Assembly (NCBI GenBank): GCA_030762935.1
Contig: CM060900.1
Span: forward strand, 290,994,236-291,058,235
Direction of reading: 5' to 3'
Length of the DNA stretch: 64,000 bases
Source: Hymenopus coronatus
Lineage: Eukaryota; Arthropoda; Insecta; Mantodea; Hymenopodidae
The notes under the pieces were generated by a model, which was given only the letters and a program-made list of their open reading frames with translations, was not told where the DNA came from and searched no databases. The translations under genes and the position numbers were made by a program. Positions 22,867-31,975 of the stretch are shown one piece after another. How positions within the stretch are numbered: position 1 is the first letter of the stretch; each line of letters begins with the position of its first letter.

Positions 22867-23039
22867 ATCTTTCCTATCTCCTTGGATCCTGTCCCATGGT
22901 TTTGGTGCAGCTTTCAGCAGGTGTGCTCTCTGGAGGTCTTAAATGTGAAGGTTGAATGAACACTCCCCACTAATTCTTGTGTGCGACACTAGGTGTGGAG
23001 CTATTCTGATATCATGCACACTCAAGCAGTTTTCAAGAG

Positions 23040-23270
23040 GCTAGATCCCCGTGGGCAGCTCTGCAGCTGAGATTAGCTGGGTTGCTCAGGAGGACCTGAT
23101 GTGTTACAGCTGTCTGGTATGCAGTAGTAGTATTTCCTGTATCTCCTAAGTGGAGCAAAGGGCATTGTTGCGACATTTCCATGATCAGATTTGAATTTAT
23201 AGTTGCTGAGTTTGCCACTGTGCCATGGTGACAAGAGATCAGCTCATCTCCCACAGGCGCCACTATAGGA
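23040..23270 (-). mobile_element. tRNA-like SINE remnant
   Basis: On the minus strand, CACCATGGCACAGTGGCAAAC has an A-box (TGGCACAGTGG) and TATAAATTCAAATCTG a B-box-like core. The following 150 bases carry no coding sequence. Related to other tRNA-headed repeats of the window only by its promoter boxes. Confidence 0.45.
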
Positions 23271-23455
23271 CCAAATTACAACTTGCAAATGTGAAATGGC
23301 AAGGTATGAGGTTCTTTTTTGCATGCAAATAAACATGACACTGTAGGACAAAATCATGACTTGTGGACGAGAAATGACATAAAATTTTGCCCGGGAACCT
23401 TCTTCTTTCACGGTATAGGGTTCTTTTACATGCAAAAAAGCATTATACAGGCTTT
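23265..23455. repeat. Imperfect direct repeat of about 125-bp spacing
   Basis: GGTATGAGGTTCTTTTTTGC at 23302 and GGTATAGGGTTCTTTTACA at 23413 are followed in both cases by ATGCAAA, AAGCAT/AAACAT and ACA(C)TGTAGG/ATACAGG. A shared GGACAAAATCATGAC/GGACCAAATTACAAC pair precedes them. It looks like two diverged units of one repeat. Confidence 0.4.
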
Positions 23456-23494
23456 GCTTTCCTCCTGAAGGAAGACATACTAAGGATTTTGGTG

Positions 23495-23595
23495 TTCAAG
23501 AAAACCCATCGCCGTCCACCAGGTTTCATATTACAATGCTTGGTTTTAGAGCGTAGCATGGTAACCACTACACCACTGAGGGTGACAGAGTTGTC
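23495..23595 (-). mobile_element. tRNA-like SINE remnant
   Basis: Minus-strand CTCAGTGGTGTAGTGGTTACC has a perfect tRNA-type A-box context, but the B-box position (TATGAAACCTGG) is degenerate and no cloverleaf forms. Not a functional tRNA gene. Confidence 0.4.
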
Positions 23596-23874
23596 CGGGA
23601 CCTAATGTAATCAATCACAAACCCCTGGAATCCATACGTAGAAGAAGCGTGACTACTGTGGGGGTTAATGGCAGTTATGCCTGGTAGGGCATAAAGACGG
23701 GCCTGCCTTTAGTGTAAATGTTATGTACTCGCCATTAGTGATAGCCAAAGGGTAATTCGTCTTAAATACTCCTTGAGATCTGGCCTGTAGGAGGTGCTCC
23801 GGGCCAGCGCAGACTAAAATACTGGTGAATCGTTTACTTTATCCCCCAGATGGCAGGTTCCGGAAGGGAGACTA

Positions 23875-24385
23875 AACCATCGATGTTCCAATTTTGAAAA
23901 CTGGTAGAGATGGCCAACTACCTTCCCTCATCAGTTGTTTCTGCAAGGTTATGGAGTGTATATTACACAGGCAGTTAACGTGGTGACTTGAATCTCCAGG
24001 CCTCCTACTGAATATTCAGTGTGGTTTTCGTCGGCACACTTCCATTATCGATCATCTGAAACCCCTTTCGTCACATTTTATAAACATATTCCTGAGAAAA
24101 CGCCAGACTATAACTGTATTTTATGACTTAGAGAAAGCTTACAAGTGTTGGAGAACTGACATTCTTCATACAATTCACCAGTGGGGTTTACATTGTGGCC
24201 TCCTCATTTTCATTCACCAGTTCATAAAAGATCGGGTATTTTGTGTGCCTGTAGGTTTGGTTTTAACTAATTATTTTACTCAAGAGAACGGAGTACCTCA
24301 GGGTTAGGTACCTAGTGTCACACTGTTCCTTAGAGCTATCAACCCTATTTTTGACTACCTTCAGCCAGGAATTTCATCATCGCTC
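23875..24385 (+). pseudogene. I-type LINE reverse transcriptase, N-terminal part
   Basis: RT motifs before the SINE: LISCFCKVMECILHRQLTW near 23930, LLNIQCGFRRHTSIIDHL near 24005, ITVFYDLEKAYKCWRTDIL near 24115 (motif A, FYDLEKAY) and ENGVPQG near 24290 (motif B), followed at once by a stop. The ISSS residues at 24376 are where the reading resumes after the SINE. Confidence 0.75.
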
Positions 24386-24392
24386 TCTCTCT

Positions 24393-24657
24393 CTTTTTTT
24401 TTTTTTTTTTTGTTTTTGTTTTTTTTTTTTTTTGTGGCAGTGTTTAATGCCCACTTTTACTACAAATGGCACTGCAGGCGATGATACTGATGACACATGG
24501 GATGAAGATGAAGCGCCGGTGGAATGCGATGGCGGGGGAAACCGGAGAAAAAACCCGCCCATGCGCCGCTTTGAGCACCAAAAACCCCACATACGGTTGC
24601 CTGGGATCGCCTTGGTGAGAGGCGAGCGGTCTAACCACTTTGCCACGGTGCGGCCGC
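24393..24657 (-). mobile_element. SINE family A inserted in the LINE RT
   Basis: Read on the minus strand it begins GCGGCCGCACCGTGGCAAAG, with A-box TGGCAAAGTGG, and ends in a long A-tail (T-run 24393-24433 on the plus strand). The body matches 9053-9303 and 7062-7203. A short candidate target duplication CGCTCT lies on each side (24381-24386 and 24656-24661). The RT frame stops at the left border and resumes with LFVDDLSV at the right border, so the host LINE was present first. Confidence 0.85.
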
Positions 24658-25760
24658 GCTCTTTGTTGACGATCTTAGTGTACCTGATAAGTCAGTGTTC
24701 CTCTCTCCTTGAACGTTGTTTTCAGCGGTGTCTAGACTCTCTTTCCTCCTGGAGTATAGTAAATGGCTTTCGCTTCTCCACCGAGAAGATGGTTTGTGTA
24801 AATTTCTGGCACCAGAAGGAATTTTCACCTCTCTGGCTCGGCAGAGAGATGCTACCGTTTAATGAAGCAAAACTCCTGGGATTTATCTTTGATAGGTTAT
24901 GTTGGTCCGCTCATATAATTTATCTGAAGGCATACTGTGCACTTTCTCTTAATACTTGACGTATTTTGATTGGCACATCCTGGGGAGCTGATAGGACCAT
25001 AGTTCTATGCCTCCACCGAACATTAGTCCGTTTCGAATTGGATACGGGTGTATCATTTACTCTTTTGCACCATCTTTCGGCTTAAATAATGTTCATCATC
25101 AATACATACGACTAGCAACTGCATATGCTGTACTGTCCCTATTAATAGTGTTTGTGCTGAAGCTGTAGCACCACCGCTGTGTTATCGTCGTGAGTTTCTT
25201 CTATGCATGCCGTCTATCCTACATGCCTCGACACCCGTCTCATACATAATTGGGTGTTCCTTGGATGTTTTGTCACCTCTTGTCACCAGGGATTAGCTTA
25301 GAATAACCCTGAATTCATCCTTAGGTCACCTTCTCAGCCTTGAAAAACCAACATCACATTATTTATACTGACGGGTCGAAAAACGATGAAGGTGTTGGAT
25401 GTGCCTACGTAGTTGGTAACCGATGTTTCAATTTTTGTATTTCACGATAGTGTTTGATTTTTATCGCTGAGCTCTTTGGTATTCACCTGCCTCTTTTTTA
25501 TGTTCGGTGACATGTTCCCATTCTCTGAGTTGTCTCCAAAGTCTTCGTGACTGTATTCTTACCACCATATAGTGCAGGGGATCAAGGATTGTCTTCACTC
25601 CCATTCAGAAGCCGATCTCGGTGGGCTGTTTCTGTAGGTTCCTGGTCACATGGGAGTAACAGGGAATGAGGCAGCTGACTCTGCTGCTAAGAAACTCATT
25701 GTATTCCCCAGAATTTTTTCTTCCCCATATGATCTGAAGGCGCTGTTACAAGGGATCGTT
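24658..25760 (+). pseudogene. I-type LINE RT catalytic block and RNase H
   Basis: LFVDDLSVPDKSVF (24660) is the RT catalytic block, then WSIVNGFRFSTEKMVCVNF and AKLLGFIFDRLCWSAHI. The RNase H domain (25358-25760) shows IYTDGSKNDEGVGCAYVVG, then FIAELFGIHLPL and VPGHMGVTGNEAADSAAKK. All three acidic residues (Asp of TDGS, Glu of AELFG, Asp of AADSA) are present, although the frame is broken between them. Downstream, LCRLHIGHYHFSH and LLRGESVPFF (25875-25945) match the usual C-terminal block of I-clade ORF2. Confidence 0.8.
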
Positions 25761-26087
25761 TTTTATCGTTGAGCACCCAACGCTCCCGAATTAGTGGTAC
25801 CAAATTGCAGATAGTTAAACCACTCCCCGGAACTTGGTAAAACCTCTTGCTTCCTACTAAGAAGATGTAATTTTATGTCGCCTACATATTGGACACTATC
25901 ACTTTAGCCACTGTCAGTTACTGCGTGGAGAGTCAGTTCCATTTTTCATTACAGCGCGACATTGACAGCATGACATATTGCCACCTCGTTGTAGAACGTG
26001 TTTTATCTTTCATTCGACAATGCTCTACGATTGGTTGTGCCTAGATTTACTTGGTTTCTACAGCTGTTTTATCTATTCTTTTAATCT

Positions 26088-26165
26088 ACATTAGCGTCTT
26101 TAATGTTTTAATCTCGGAGTGCTATTACATTAGCGTCTTTAATGTTTTAATCTCGAAGGGCTATT
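26088..26165. repeat. 39-bp tandem duplication in LINE 3' region
   Basis: ACATTAGCGTCTTTAATG continued by TTTTAATCTCG occurs at 26088 and again at 26127, followed by GAGTGCTATT and AAGGGCTATT. The two copies are nearly identical, much less diverged than the surrounding LINE. Confidence 0.85.
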
Positions 26166-26235
26166 TTAGTAAGTTTTAATAGTGCTTTCCGAGTTTTTCT
26201 AACACAGCCTCTTAGCTCGAGAGTAGTTTAGATAA

Positions 26236-27060
26236 AGGGACCTGGCGCAGAGGCAAGTGAGCAAACATGGGAGACATAGGGGCTTCAAGGAGGGAGTCCC
26301 TAGCTAGAGAGCATGGCTAGGCCTAGGGCTAGTGGGTATACATGGGTCAAATAAGGAATTCAAGAAGTCGTGCTACAGGGATGAGGTTTGTCCTTGAGCG
26401 CCACCAGGTCGGCAGCCAATCTGATTGCTGCTGCGTTGACATATTGCATTCGCGCTATACTGGAGAGTAACGTGCTAAGTGATTCCGTCTCTCTTAAATA
26501 CTACTTGTGTTAAGACAAAATCTTCAAATGTTGCCCAAAAAATTAATTTACGAGGAACATAGGGAGTAATGTTCGTAGCCGAACCGTAAAAAAACACAGA
26601 TTTTTAGCTCAAATAATTTTCATAATACACATGAATAAACACTGTGTCGCCAGGGACATTGCATATTGAGTGTGCGAGTGAGAGCGAAATATGGAAAAAG
26701 TGGGAGTAGCGACCTGGCAACGCAGAACACGATAACGCATCTCATTCGCTGCAGCGTAAAACTCTTCCCATTTAAAGGAACGTTATAGGGGGTGGAGGGA
26801 ACCCAAACTAGACTCAGAGTATTAAATATATTTTCCAACCCTTTATGGTTCTTAGAAGGTCATATGCTTTGTTTTACAATCATTTTTATCGTTTTCCTAG
26901 AATTATGCCATATTTTAATGATTTTAGTACTTTCCTATGCATTGTGAGATTTATGTTTGCGGACCATTTTATATTACTTTAAAGTGTTTTTTTTTTTTTT
27001 TTTTCCTCTATTTTCCTTGTACGCTTAAAGTTCTCTGAGTGTTAGGATAGCGTTTAGAAT
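26236..27060. other. Non-coding DNA between LINE and tandem array
   Basis: No coding evidence. It contains ATTAATTTACGAGGAACATAG at 26548, which resembles CTAATTTTTTACGGGGAACAT at 33461, on the far side of the virus-like cassette, and a T-run at 26987-27004. Confidence 0.35.
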
Positions 27061-27064
27061 GTTT

Positions 27065-27650
27065 TTTAATGACACTCCATGCAATCTGGAGGGTGTTTAG
27101 GACTCTGGAACAGCTAGTTTCAGACCATGCATCGGGCATTTTAACTCTTTTTCATTTCATTTCGCGGTATTTTGTGTGTATAGGCTCTAGAACAGGTATT
27201 TTAGGTTTTTTGAGTCGCTGTTTGCTCATATCTTACATTATTTTACAGTGTTTTCTAATGATTGTGGGACACCATTTTTCGGCGATTATAGTGTTTACAC
27301 ACTCCTCTTCAGGATTTTAAAGATGTTAGGATTTTGAGGATTTTAGTGCAGGTACAGTTGTTTAAATTGCTTTTATTGACACTCCATACCATTTGGAAGG
27401 TGTTTAGCGCACTAGGAGAGTTAATTTCGGGATATTCATCAGGCATTTTAGTCCTTTCTTCACGCATTTCATGCCATTTTTTTGGTTTGGGACTTCAAAA
27501 CGGGTATTGTAGGGTTTGGAGTCGTTGTTTGCTCACATTTTATTGTTGTAAGGCTTTTAACGCCTTCACATGCATTTTACTACATTTCGGGACTACTGTT
27601 CAGTGTCTAATGTGATTCCAATGCATTTTTCGGAATTTTAAGGTGATATA
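27065..27650. repeat. Diverged tandem duplication, period about 307 bp
   Basis: GACACTCCATGCAATCTGGA (27071) and GACACTCCATACCATTTGGA (27378) start two aligned blocks. Further matches are GGTGTTTAG, CATC(G/A)GGCATTTTA, ACGGGTATTGTAGG against ACAGGTATTTTAGG, and GTCGCTGTTTGCTCA against GTCGTTGTTTGCTCA. Frames of 83 and 93 codons seen here are by-products of the duplication and have no family resemblance. Confidence 0.7.
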
Positions 27651-27750
27651 AGTTATGGAAGGTTCGTCCTAGGGGACATTTGCATGATAGAGTAACTAAT
27701 TTGCATAATTAATTCATTTCCATAATTAATTCATTTGCATATTTAAAAAG

Positions 27751-27833
27751 TCCATATAACATTTGAATAATAACTAGAGCAATTTATTTGCATATTTGAC
27801 AGCTATCAATCACTGATGCATATTAATGAGCCC
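27751..27833. repeat. 83-bp direct repeat, left copy
   Basis: Differs from 33277-33359 at 6 of 83 positions, same orientation, offset 5526 bp. Starts TCCATATAACATTTGAATAA and ends GCATATTAATGAGCCC. Weaker similarity continues for about 40 bases on the right side. The virus-like cassette lies between the two copies. Confidence 0.85.
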
Positions 27834-27839
27834 GCGGAC

Positions 27840-28440
27840 CTCACCTCCCGCGAAAAAGATCGCTGATCGCCAATTATTGAGGTCCATGGCACTTTGAGGG
27901 GTCAATTCCAATTGAAAGTTAATGAGGATTCTAATTATGCAATCCGATTTTACCTATCATTGCACAATCAAATCATTATATAGTACCCGATTTGAATATT
28001 TACCATAATTTATTGAATGGTGAATGAATAGTCATTTCAAGGTATACTATCACAAGATTGCATCATACTTTACCTATTTGGACATGTTAGAGGTCACATA
28101 ACACCAGAGACGTACAATAGCAATTTAACTATACGCCACCTACTTTTTTTAGACTTACAATTTAGGTCCAAGGAATAATAACAAAGAAGTAGCATTATAA
28201 ATCATTACACCCCTCCTACAGCTACCACTGACAACAATCGGAATTTTAAAGAATAACAGCATTCTAATACCAACCATCTCTTTAGAGAGCCTTTCACATT
28301 AGGAATTTAGAGTAGGGTCGCATTCTTTACCTCTGTAATATATCTACGTCAATGAAAAGCTGGAGACTGCAGCCTTTACCAATCCAAGCGTGGAAATGCA
28401 CCTGCGTCCCCATACAGCTAAATCAAGAACGCAATCCCCA
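27840..28440. other. Non-coding left arm of the virus-like region
   Basis: AT-rich, no frame of note and no similarity recognised. It lies between the left 83-bp repeat and the first promoter of the cassette. Confidence 0.35.
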
Positions 28441-28482
28441 CCTTTTCGCCATTAAGGAAAAAAGTATTTTTAGCCACGTACG

Positions 28483-28491
28483 TATATAAAG
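28483..28491 (+). promoter_or_regulatory. TATA box of the left gene set
   Basis: TATATAAAG, preceded by ACGTACG, lies 40 bases before the ATG at 28523. The same CGTATATAAA string occurs on the minus strand at 31959-31968 before the right gene set, which suggests a shared promoter design. Confidence 0.5.
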
Positions 28492-28522
28492 AACACGCCA
28501 GCAAAAGAGCCAACATTTAACC

Positions 28523-28736
28523 ATGTCTACTTTTAAAGGTTTCACTAAAAATGACGTGAAAACATTTGAGGATATGTACGAACTCTGGAGTGAGTGTGGA
28601 AAAGCACACCATTACGCCTACTTCCACACTGAATCGTGCAATGTTCTAATACGTACAATTGTGTGTGGCAATCCATCGTATCACGATCAAAAGCCTTCGT
28701 GACATGTTTTCACACAGAACTGTCCTGTCTACGAAA
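28523..28736 (+). CDS. Left gene, candidate first exon
   Basis: ATG at 28523 is the first after the TATA box. The frame MSTFKGFTKNDVKTFEDMYE runs 59 codons to a TGA at 28700. A good splice donor (AAA|GTAAGA) follows at 28737. The frame that is open at the donor and fits the next exon phase is not the ATG frame, so either there is an indel inside this exon or a further intron. No family is recognised; the protein would be a small cytoplasmic or nuclear factor of unknown role. Confidence 0.4.
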
Positions 28737-29089
28737 GTAAGATTTTGTAAATATAGCACATTTTTTAATAGAAGTCTCACATAAAATCCATTAATAGTAA
28801 TAAAATGAAAACAATTATTTTTTAAAGGGAGAGGACGCCGATAAAACGGATATCTTCAGAACCATACATAACACTTAGCACCATTCGGAGTTGTGCATTG
28901 AACACACTCATGTGGTATTATGTTCAAACCCTGCAGAACATTCCAGAATAACGTCATATTATATATACAATCTCGACTGCAGAGTGTATCGAAGACAGAT
29001 GAAACAAAAGTAAGCACAACGTGAAAATATGAAAGCAGAAAGGGATAATTCACATTTAGTATAAAACTATCAATTTTTCATGTTTCCAG

Positions 29090-29263
29090 AATTCGGAACA
29101 TAACTCCAGTGCCCCCGAAATATCTAGATCCCGAGAGGACTAATGTGGATGAACTGGACGTATGCGTTACAGACCCGCGGCACGATTGCATTATACATGA
29201 TGAGGTAAATGCAGACCAAGAACGTGATAATCAAGTAGCCGAGAATACTCCAAAACACACAAG
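29090..29263 (+). CDS. Left gene, middle exon
   Basis: Acceptor TTTCCAG ends at 29089 and donor AAG|GTGCGT follows at 29264. Open throughout in one frame: VPPKYLDPERTNVDELDVCV and then an acidic stretch NADQERDNQVAENTPKHT. It leaves the donor in phase 2. If translation read through it would stop 14 codons into the intron. No family recognised. Confidence 0.5.
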
Positions 29264-29393
29264 GTGCGTAGAACATTATAGCAGACATAATGAGTTAATT
29301 AAATAAGTCTGGAATACGTGGAGAAGGACTTTGAGTATGCTGTTCCACATTAATGTAAATGCATTATTTCTAGCCAGAACAATTATGTTTCAG

Positions 29394-29571
29394 ATCCGCA
29401 AAGAAAACACGCCAGCACAAAAAGGAGAAGAATACCTTTGCAAATCATCTCAGGAAACTGAGAGCACTTGAAGCTCGAATGCTGAATATTACGGAGCAAC
29501 AGTCCAGGTCAGAGAACGATGGAGACTGCATTAAGACATCGAAACGGGTTCTAGGACGTCTCAATCTCTAG
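29394..29571 (+). CDS. Left gene, terminal exon with basic helix
   Basis: Acceptor ATGTTTCAG ends at 29393, giving a 130-base intron. Joined in phase 2 the frame continues with AKKTRQHKKEKNTFANHLRK and LRALEARMLNITEQQSRSEN and stops at TAG 29569-29571. The Lys/Arg-rich segment followed by a heptad-like helix suggests a DNA-binding or packaging protein, but this is inference only. The matching phase across the intron is the best evidence that the exon pair is real. Confidence 0.5.
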
Positions 29572-29713
29572 CGTGCATAGAGCGAGTGTAGAATTCTATT
29601 ACGACATTCCAGTGCTTTTCATCATAAGTAACAATACATTTGGGTATATGACTCTGCTGGTCTCAGAGATAGTTTACAAAAGCCTACCAGAATTAGACAA
29701 CTTCACCAAATGA

Positions 29714-30004
29714 CTTAAGTGCGCGTATCGAGAATACAGTGAAAATATAGTTTTCTCATATAATGTTATTGCAACTATGGAAAATGAGTGCATTAGTCTT
29801 TTCAATACATCTCTAAATGATGGCAAGATATTTTTAAAAAACGAAGACATAAATGGTCTAAAAAGAACCTGTTCATTTATGGAGAAGAATTTACGCAATT
29901 TGTCTATTGTAAATAATGAACTATGTAGGAACAAGGAAATGGAGAAGGTAGGTGTGTACTGGATCACTCCAAAAATAAAAAGACATGAACATGCACTTTC
30001 ATAA
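29714..30004 (+). CDS. Coiled-coil ORF of the left gene set
   Basis: Open from 29714, first ATG at 29777, stop at 30002-30004. The 75 residues from the ATG are rich in Lys, Glu, Asn and Leu (FMEKNLRNLSIVNNELCRNK) and predict helix. A donor-like GAGAAG|GTAGGT lies at 29946. Preceding sequence could hold another exon border. No family recognised. Confidence 0.35.
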   Translation, partial: LKCAYREYSENIVFSYNVIATMENECISLFNTSLNDGKIFLKNEDINGLKRTCSFMEKNLRNLSIVNNELCRNKEMEKVGVYWITPKIKRHEHALS

Positions 30005-30018
30005 TTGTGTTTTTTATT
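29974..30018. terminator. Back-to-back poly(A) signals
   Basis: AATAAA on the plus strand at 29974-29979 and its complement TTTATT (AATAAA for the minus strand) at 30013-30018. They lie between the 3' ends of the convergent gene sets, which would give minimal 3' UTRs, as is usual in compact DNA virus genomes. Confidence 0.45.
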
Positions 30019-30072
30019 TCACAAAGGAGAACCTTACAAAACGTCCACATCCAATTCCTTATAATTATACAA

Positions 30073-31359
30073 CTAAATCAGAGATTGCATGACATGTGCT
30101 AAGGGCTTGTAGGTAAATACTTTATCATGAATAATCAGACAATATAAGGACGTCTGAGAGGGAATATTTGCACCCGCTTGAATTTCGAGTCTAATATTTA
30201 CAGGTCCGTTGACTGTCTCCTCTGGTTGGTGAGAGCAGTCGATAATGAATATTGGGGCATAGGCGAGAAAATATTTTCTGTGCAATAAGGGGTAATTCTC
30301 TTTGTTGCAATTTGAACTTGGAAACCTAGAGTACATTTCATACAAAGAAGCGAATCTAGAGTTATCAAACCCAAATTCATGTCATGACAAGGATAACATT
30401 CGCTAATGAGACAAGGTCTCAGATTAGATATATTACAATAATCCAGCTGGGAGCAGTTTTTTGTTTGTTTGTTTTGTTTTGCATCGTTTATTCTGGATGT
30501 TTGAGGTCCTATTATAACAAATCTAGCCTTCTCAGGTTTGGATGACGTTGTCGCAACGTTCCATGTAAATGTATTGTTTGAGGAACAGCAGATTGAGTAT
30601 GAAGATCCAATGTTCGAAACGCAATGTGTAGGCTCCTATCTGCCTGAACTATCTTGAGCAATTCCACTTTTTGTCTATCAGAAAGGCACATTACAGGCGT
30701 TCTCCATTCAATGCGTGTTAGTTTAACAACTGCATCTTCTGCTCCAGTAGGAGCTACAATACAGTTTCTAGTGTCCTTGCTTCGAATCAGCACCAGCTCA
30801 AACGTGCTATTCAGGATTAGTTCCTTGTGATCATCAGCGAATCCCAGGAGCATCGATTGCGGAACTATTGCACTGAACATTCCGCTTGCAGGGTGCACAA
30901 TGTCAACATCATTCTCAGGGTAAGCCCATCCAGAATTTAGCAATCGTCTTGATTCCATGGAGTTGAGAGCTGCATAGTTGCGCATCGTTGTTGAGATACC
31001 AGGATCTCTGGTTCTATCTCCCGTCGAACCATTCATATCCAGTCGAATTTCTTCAAACATGAATGCAATAGCATTCTTGCTAAGTTTTGCAGTAGTAGCA
31101 CTTCCATCAGCTGTAGCAATCGATCCTTCAATGTAAGTTTTGCAGTAGTAGCACTTCCATCAGCTGTAGCAATCGATTCTTCAATGTACAGAAAACCCTT
31201 GCTAGGTAATGTATATAAATCTCCATCTTGGCAACGGATCCCAATTTCATCATTAGCACCAAGAGCCGATGAATTACACGGTAGAAGCACATGCTCCTCT
31301 GCTTTGGCAATCTTGTCATCAAAGATGGGCGTGACTGTCACACCAAAGATATCCATCAT
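30073..31359 (-). pseudogene. Capsid-like protein, double jelly-roll type (inferred)
   Basis: Starts at 31359 with MMDIFGVTVTPIFDDK and continues AEEHVLLPCNSSALGANDEI; then a broken zone at 31080-31190; then GISTTMRNYAALNSMESRRL, LLGFADDHKELILNSTFELV, VKLTRIEWRTPVMCLSDRQK and AFRTLDLH; then a second degraded zone at 30350-30560; finally PIFIIDCSHQPE and LIIHDKVFTYKPL ending at 30073. About 430 residues in all. The succession of beta-rich segments and the IEWR..SD motif match a multi-copy family of insect ORFs that I associate with Polinton-like virus capsids; I cannot prove this without a profile search. A 53-bp tandem duplication shifts the frame, and other indels follow, so it is not functional. 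Confidence 0.5.
31082..31188. repeat. 53-bp tandem duplication inside the capsid-like ORF
   Basis: AAGTTTTGCAGTAGTAGCAC and the following bases up to CTTCAATGT occur at 31082 and again at 31135, with a single difference (CGATCC against CGATTC). As 53 is not a multiple of three, it shifts the frame. The near-identity shows that it is recent compared with the element. Confidence 0.9.
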
Positions 31360-31481
31360 AAGATTCTATACCCCAATGCTTCGAGGAACTGGCGATTCTC
31401 GATGTTAGCAGTCTGATGGTTTTAGGCAGCATACGTTGTGTACGATGAATTCCACGGCTATTATATATTTGATGACGGCGC

Positions 31482-31850
31482 TTAAAATTGATTCCCATTT
31501 CGTCGGAGATGAAGCCTTATGCTCATATCCTCGTTCCTAAAGTTGACGAGGTTTCCGTCTTGATCGACGACTCAAAGAGTGATTTCATCAATAATTGATG
31601 ATTGGCAGGTATATCGGATTTGATGGCTCTTTAGAAATGTGACATACAGGGGCAACAGAAGGAAAGAACTCGTATATCGAGTGCCCGCTCCTACCATTAA
31701 TGCTGCTCGAATGATACTGGCTTTAAATATGTTTACGAGGAAATATGGTTCAACCATCTTTTCAGGAGGAATAACAGTAGTATTTAAAAAGCCTAAAAGC
31801 GACCCAATAGAATACTTTTTTGAGAATTCCACCGTGTAGGGGCATTTCAC
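31482..31850 (-). pseudogene. Upstream ORF of the capsid-like set
   Basis: ATG at 31850 on the minus strand, MKCPYTVEFSKKYSIGSLLG, continuing MVEPYFLVNIFKASIIRAAL. An in-frame TGA follows ITL at 31572, after which the same frame stays open with VVDQDGNLVNFRNE and SIRLHLRRNGNQF to a TAA at 31482-31484. The tail D-x-DGNLVNF..E..SIRLHLRR looks like a beta-rich virion-type protein, and its position directly before the capsid-like ORF (122-base gap) suggests a second structural protein. One stop only, so decay is mild. Function is inferred from context. Confidence 0.45.
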
Positions 31851-31958
31851 TTCGGTGTTTTTTTAATTTAGTTGTATTTTCTGCAAGTTTTCGGTATTCG
31901 AAGTCTACACCGTAAGGATTAGGTTGTTTTATATAGTTAATTCATCATATTAATACAT

Positions 31959-31968
31959 TTATATACGC
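31959..31968 (-). promoter_or_regulatory. TATA-like box of the right gene set
   Basis: On the minus strand CGTATATAAA stands 109 bases before the ATG at 31850; a second TATATAAAA is nearer (about 31926-31934). Same string as the left promoter at 28481-28490. Confidence 0.35.
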
Positions 31969-31975
31969 TTTCCAG

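Larger units (their letters stand above)
23870..26235 (+). mobile_element. I-type LINE carrying RNase H, 5' truncated, interrupted by a SINE
   Basis: Plus-strand fossil with reverse transcriptase, then an RNase H domain and the Cys-poor tail typical of I-clade elements. A SINE of family A lies inside the RT, just before the catalytic VDD block. RT sequence is recognisable from about 23875; endonuclease was not found. The 3' part ends with a 39-bp tandem duplication and no clear poly(A). Confidence 0.75.
28440..31975. mobile_element. Virus-like DNA cassette with capsid-like genes
   Basis: A compact 3.5-kb block with genes on both strands that converge. Left, plus strand: TATA box, a short basic ORF, a spliced small gene and a coiled-coil ORF (28483-30004). 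Right, minus strand: TATA-like box, an ORF ending near 31482 and a long capsid-like ORF (31359-30073). Back-to-back poly(A) signals lie in the 70-base gap between the two sets. The capsid-like motifs recall Polinton/adintovirus-type double jelly-roll proteins (inference from memory of multi-copy insect ORFs). No DNA polymerase, integrase, ATPase or protease was recognised. All larger frames carry stops or shifts, so this is an old endogenous copy. Confidence 0.5.

Noticed and set aside
28440..31975. CRISPR, operon or other prokaryotic system
   Set aside because: Splice borders, TATA boxes, poly(A) hexamers and the surrounding eukaryotic retroelements exclude a bacterial origin; no direct-repeat/spacer array exists in the window.
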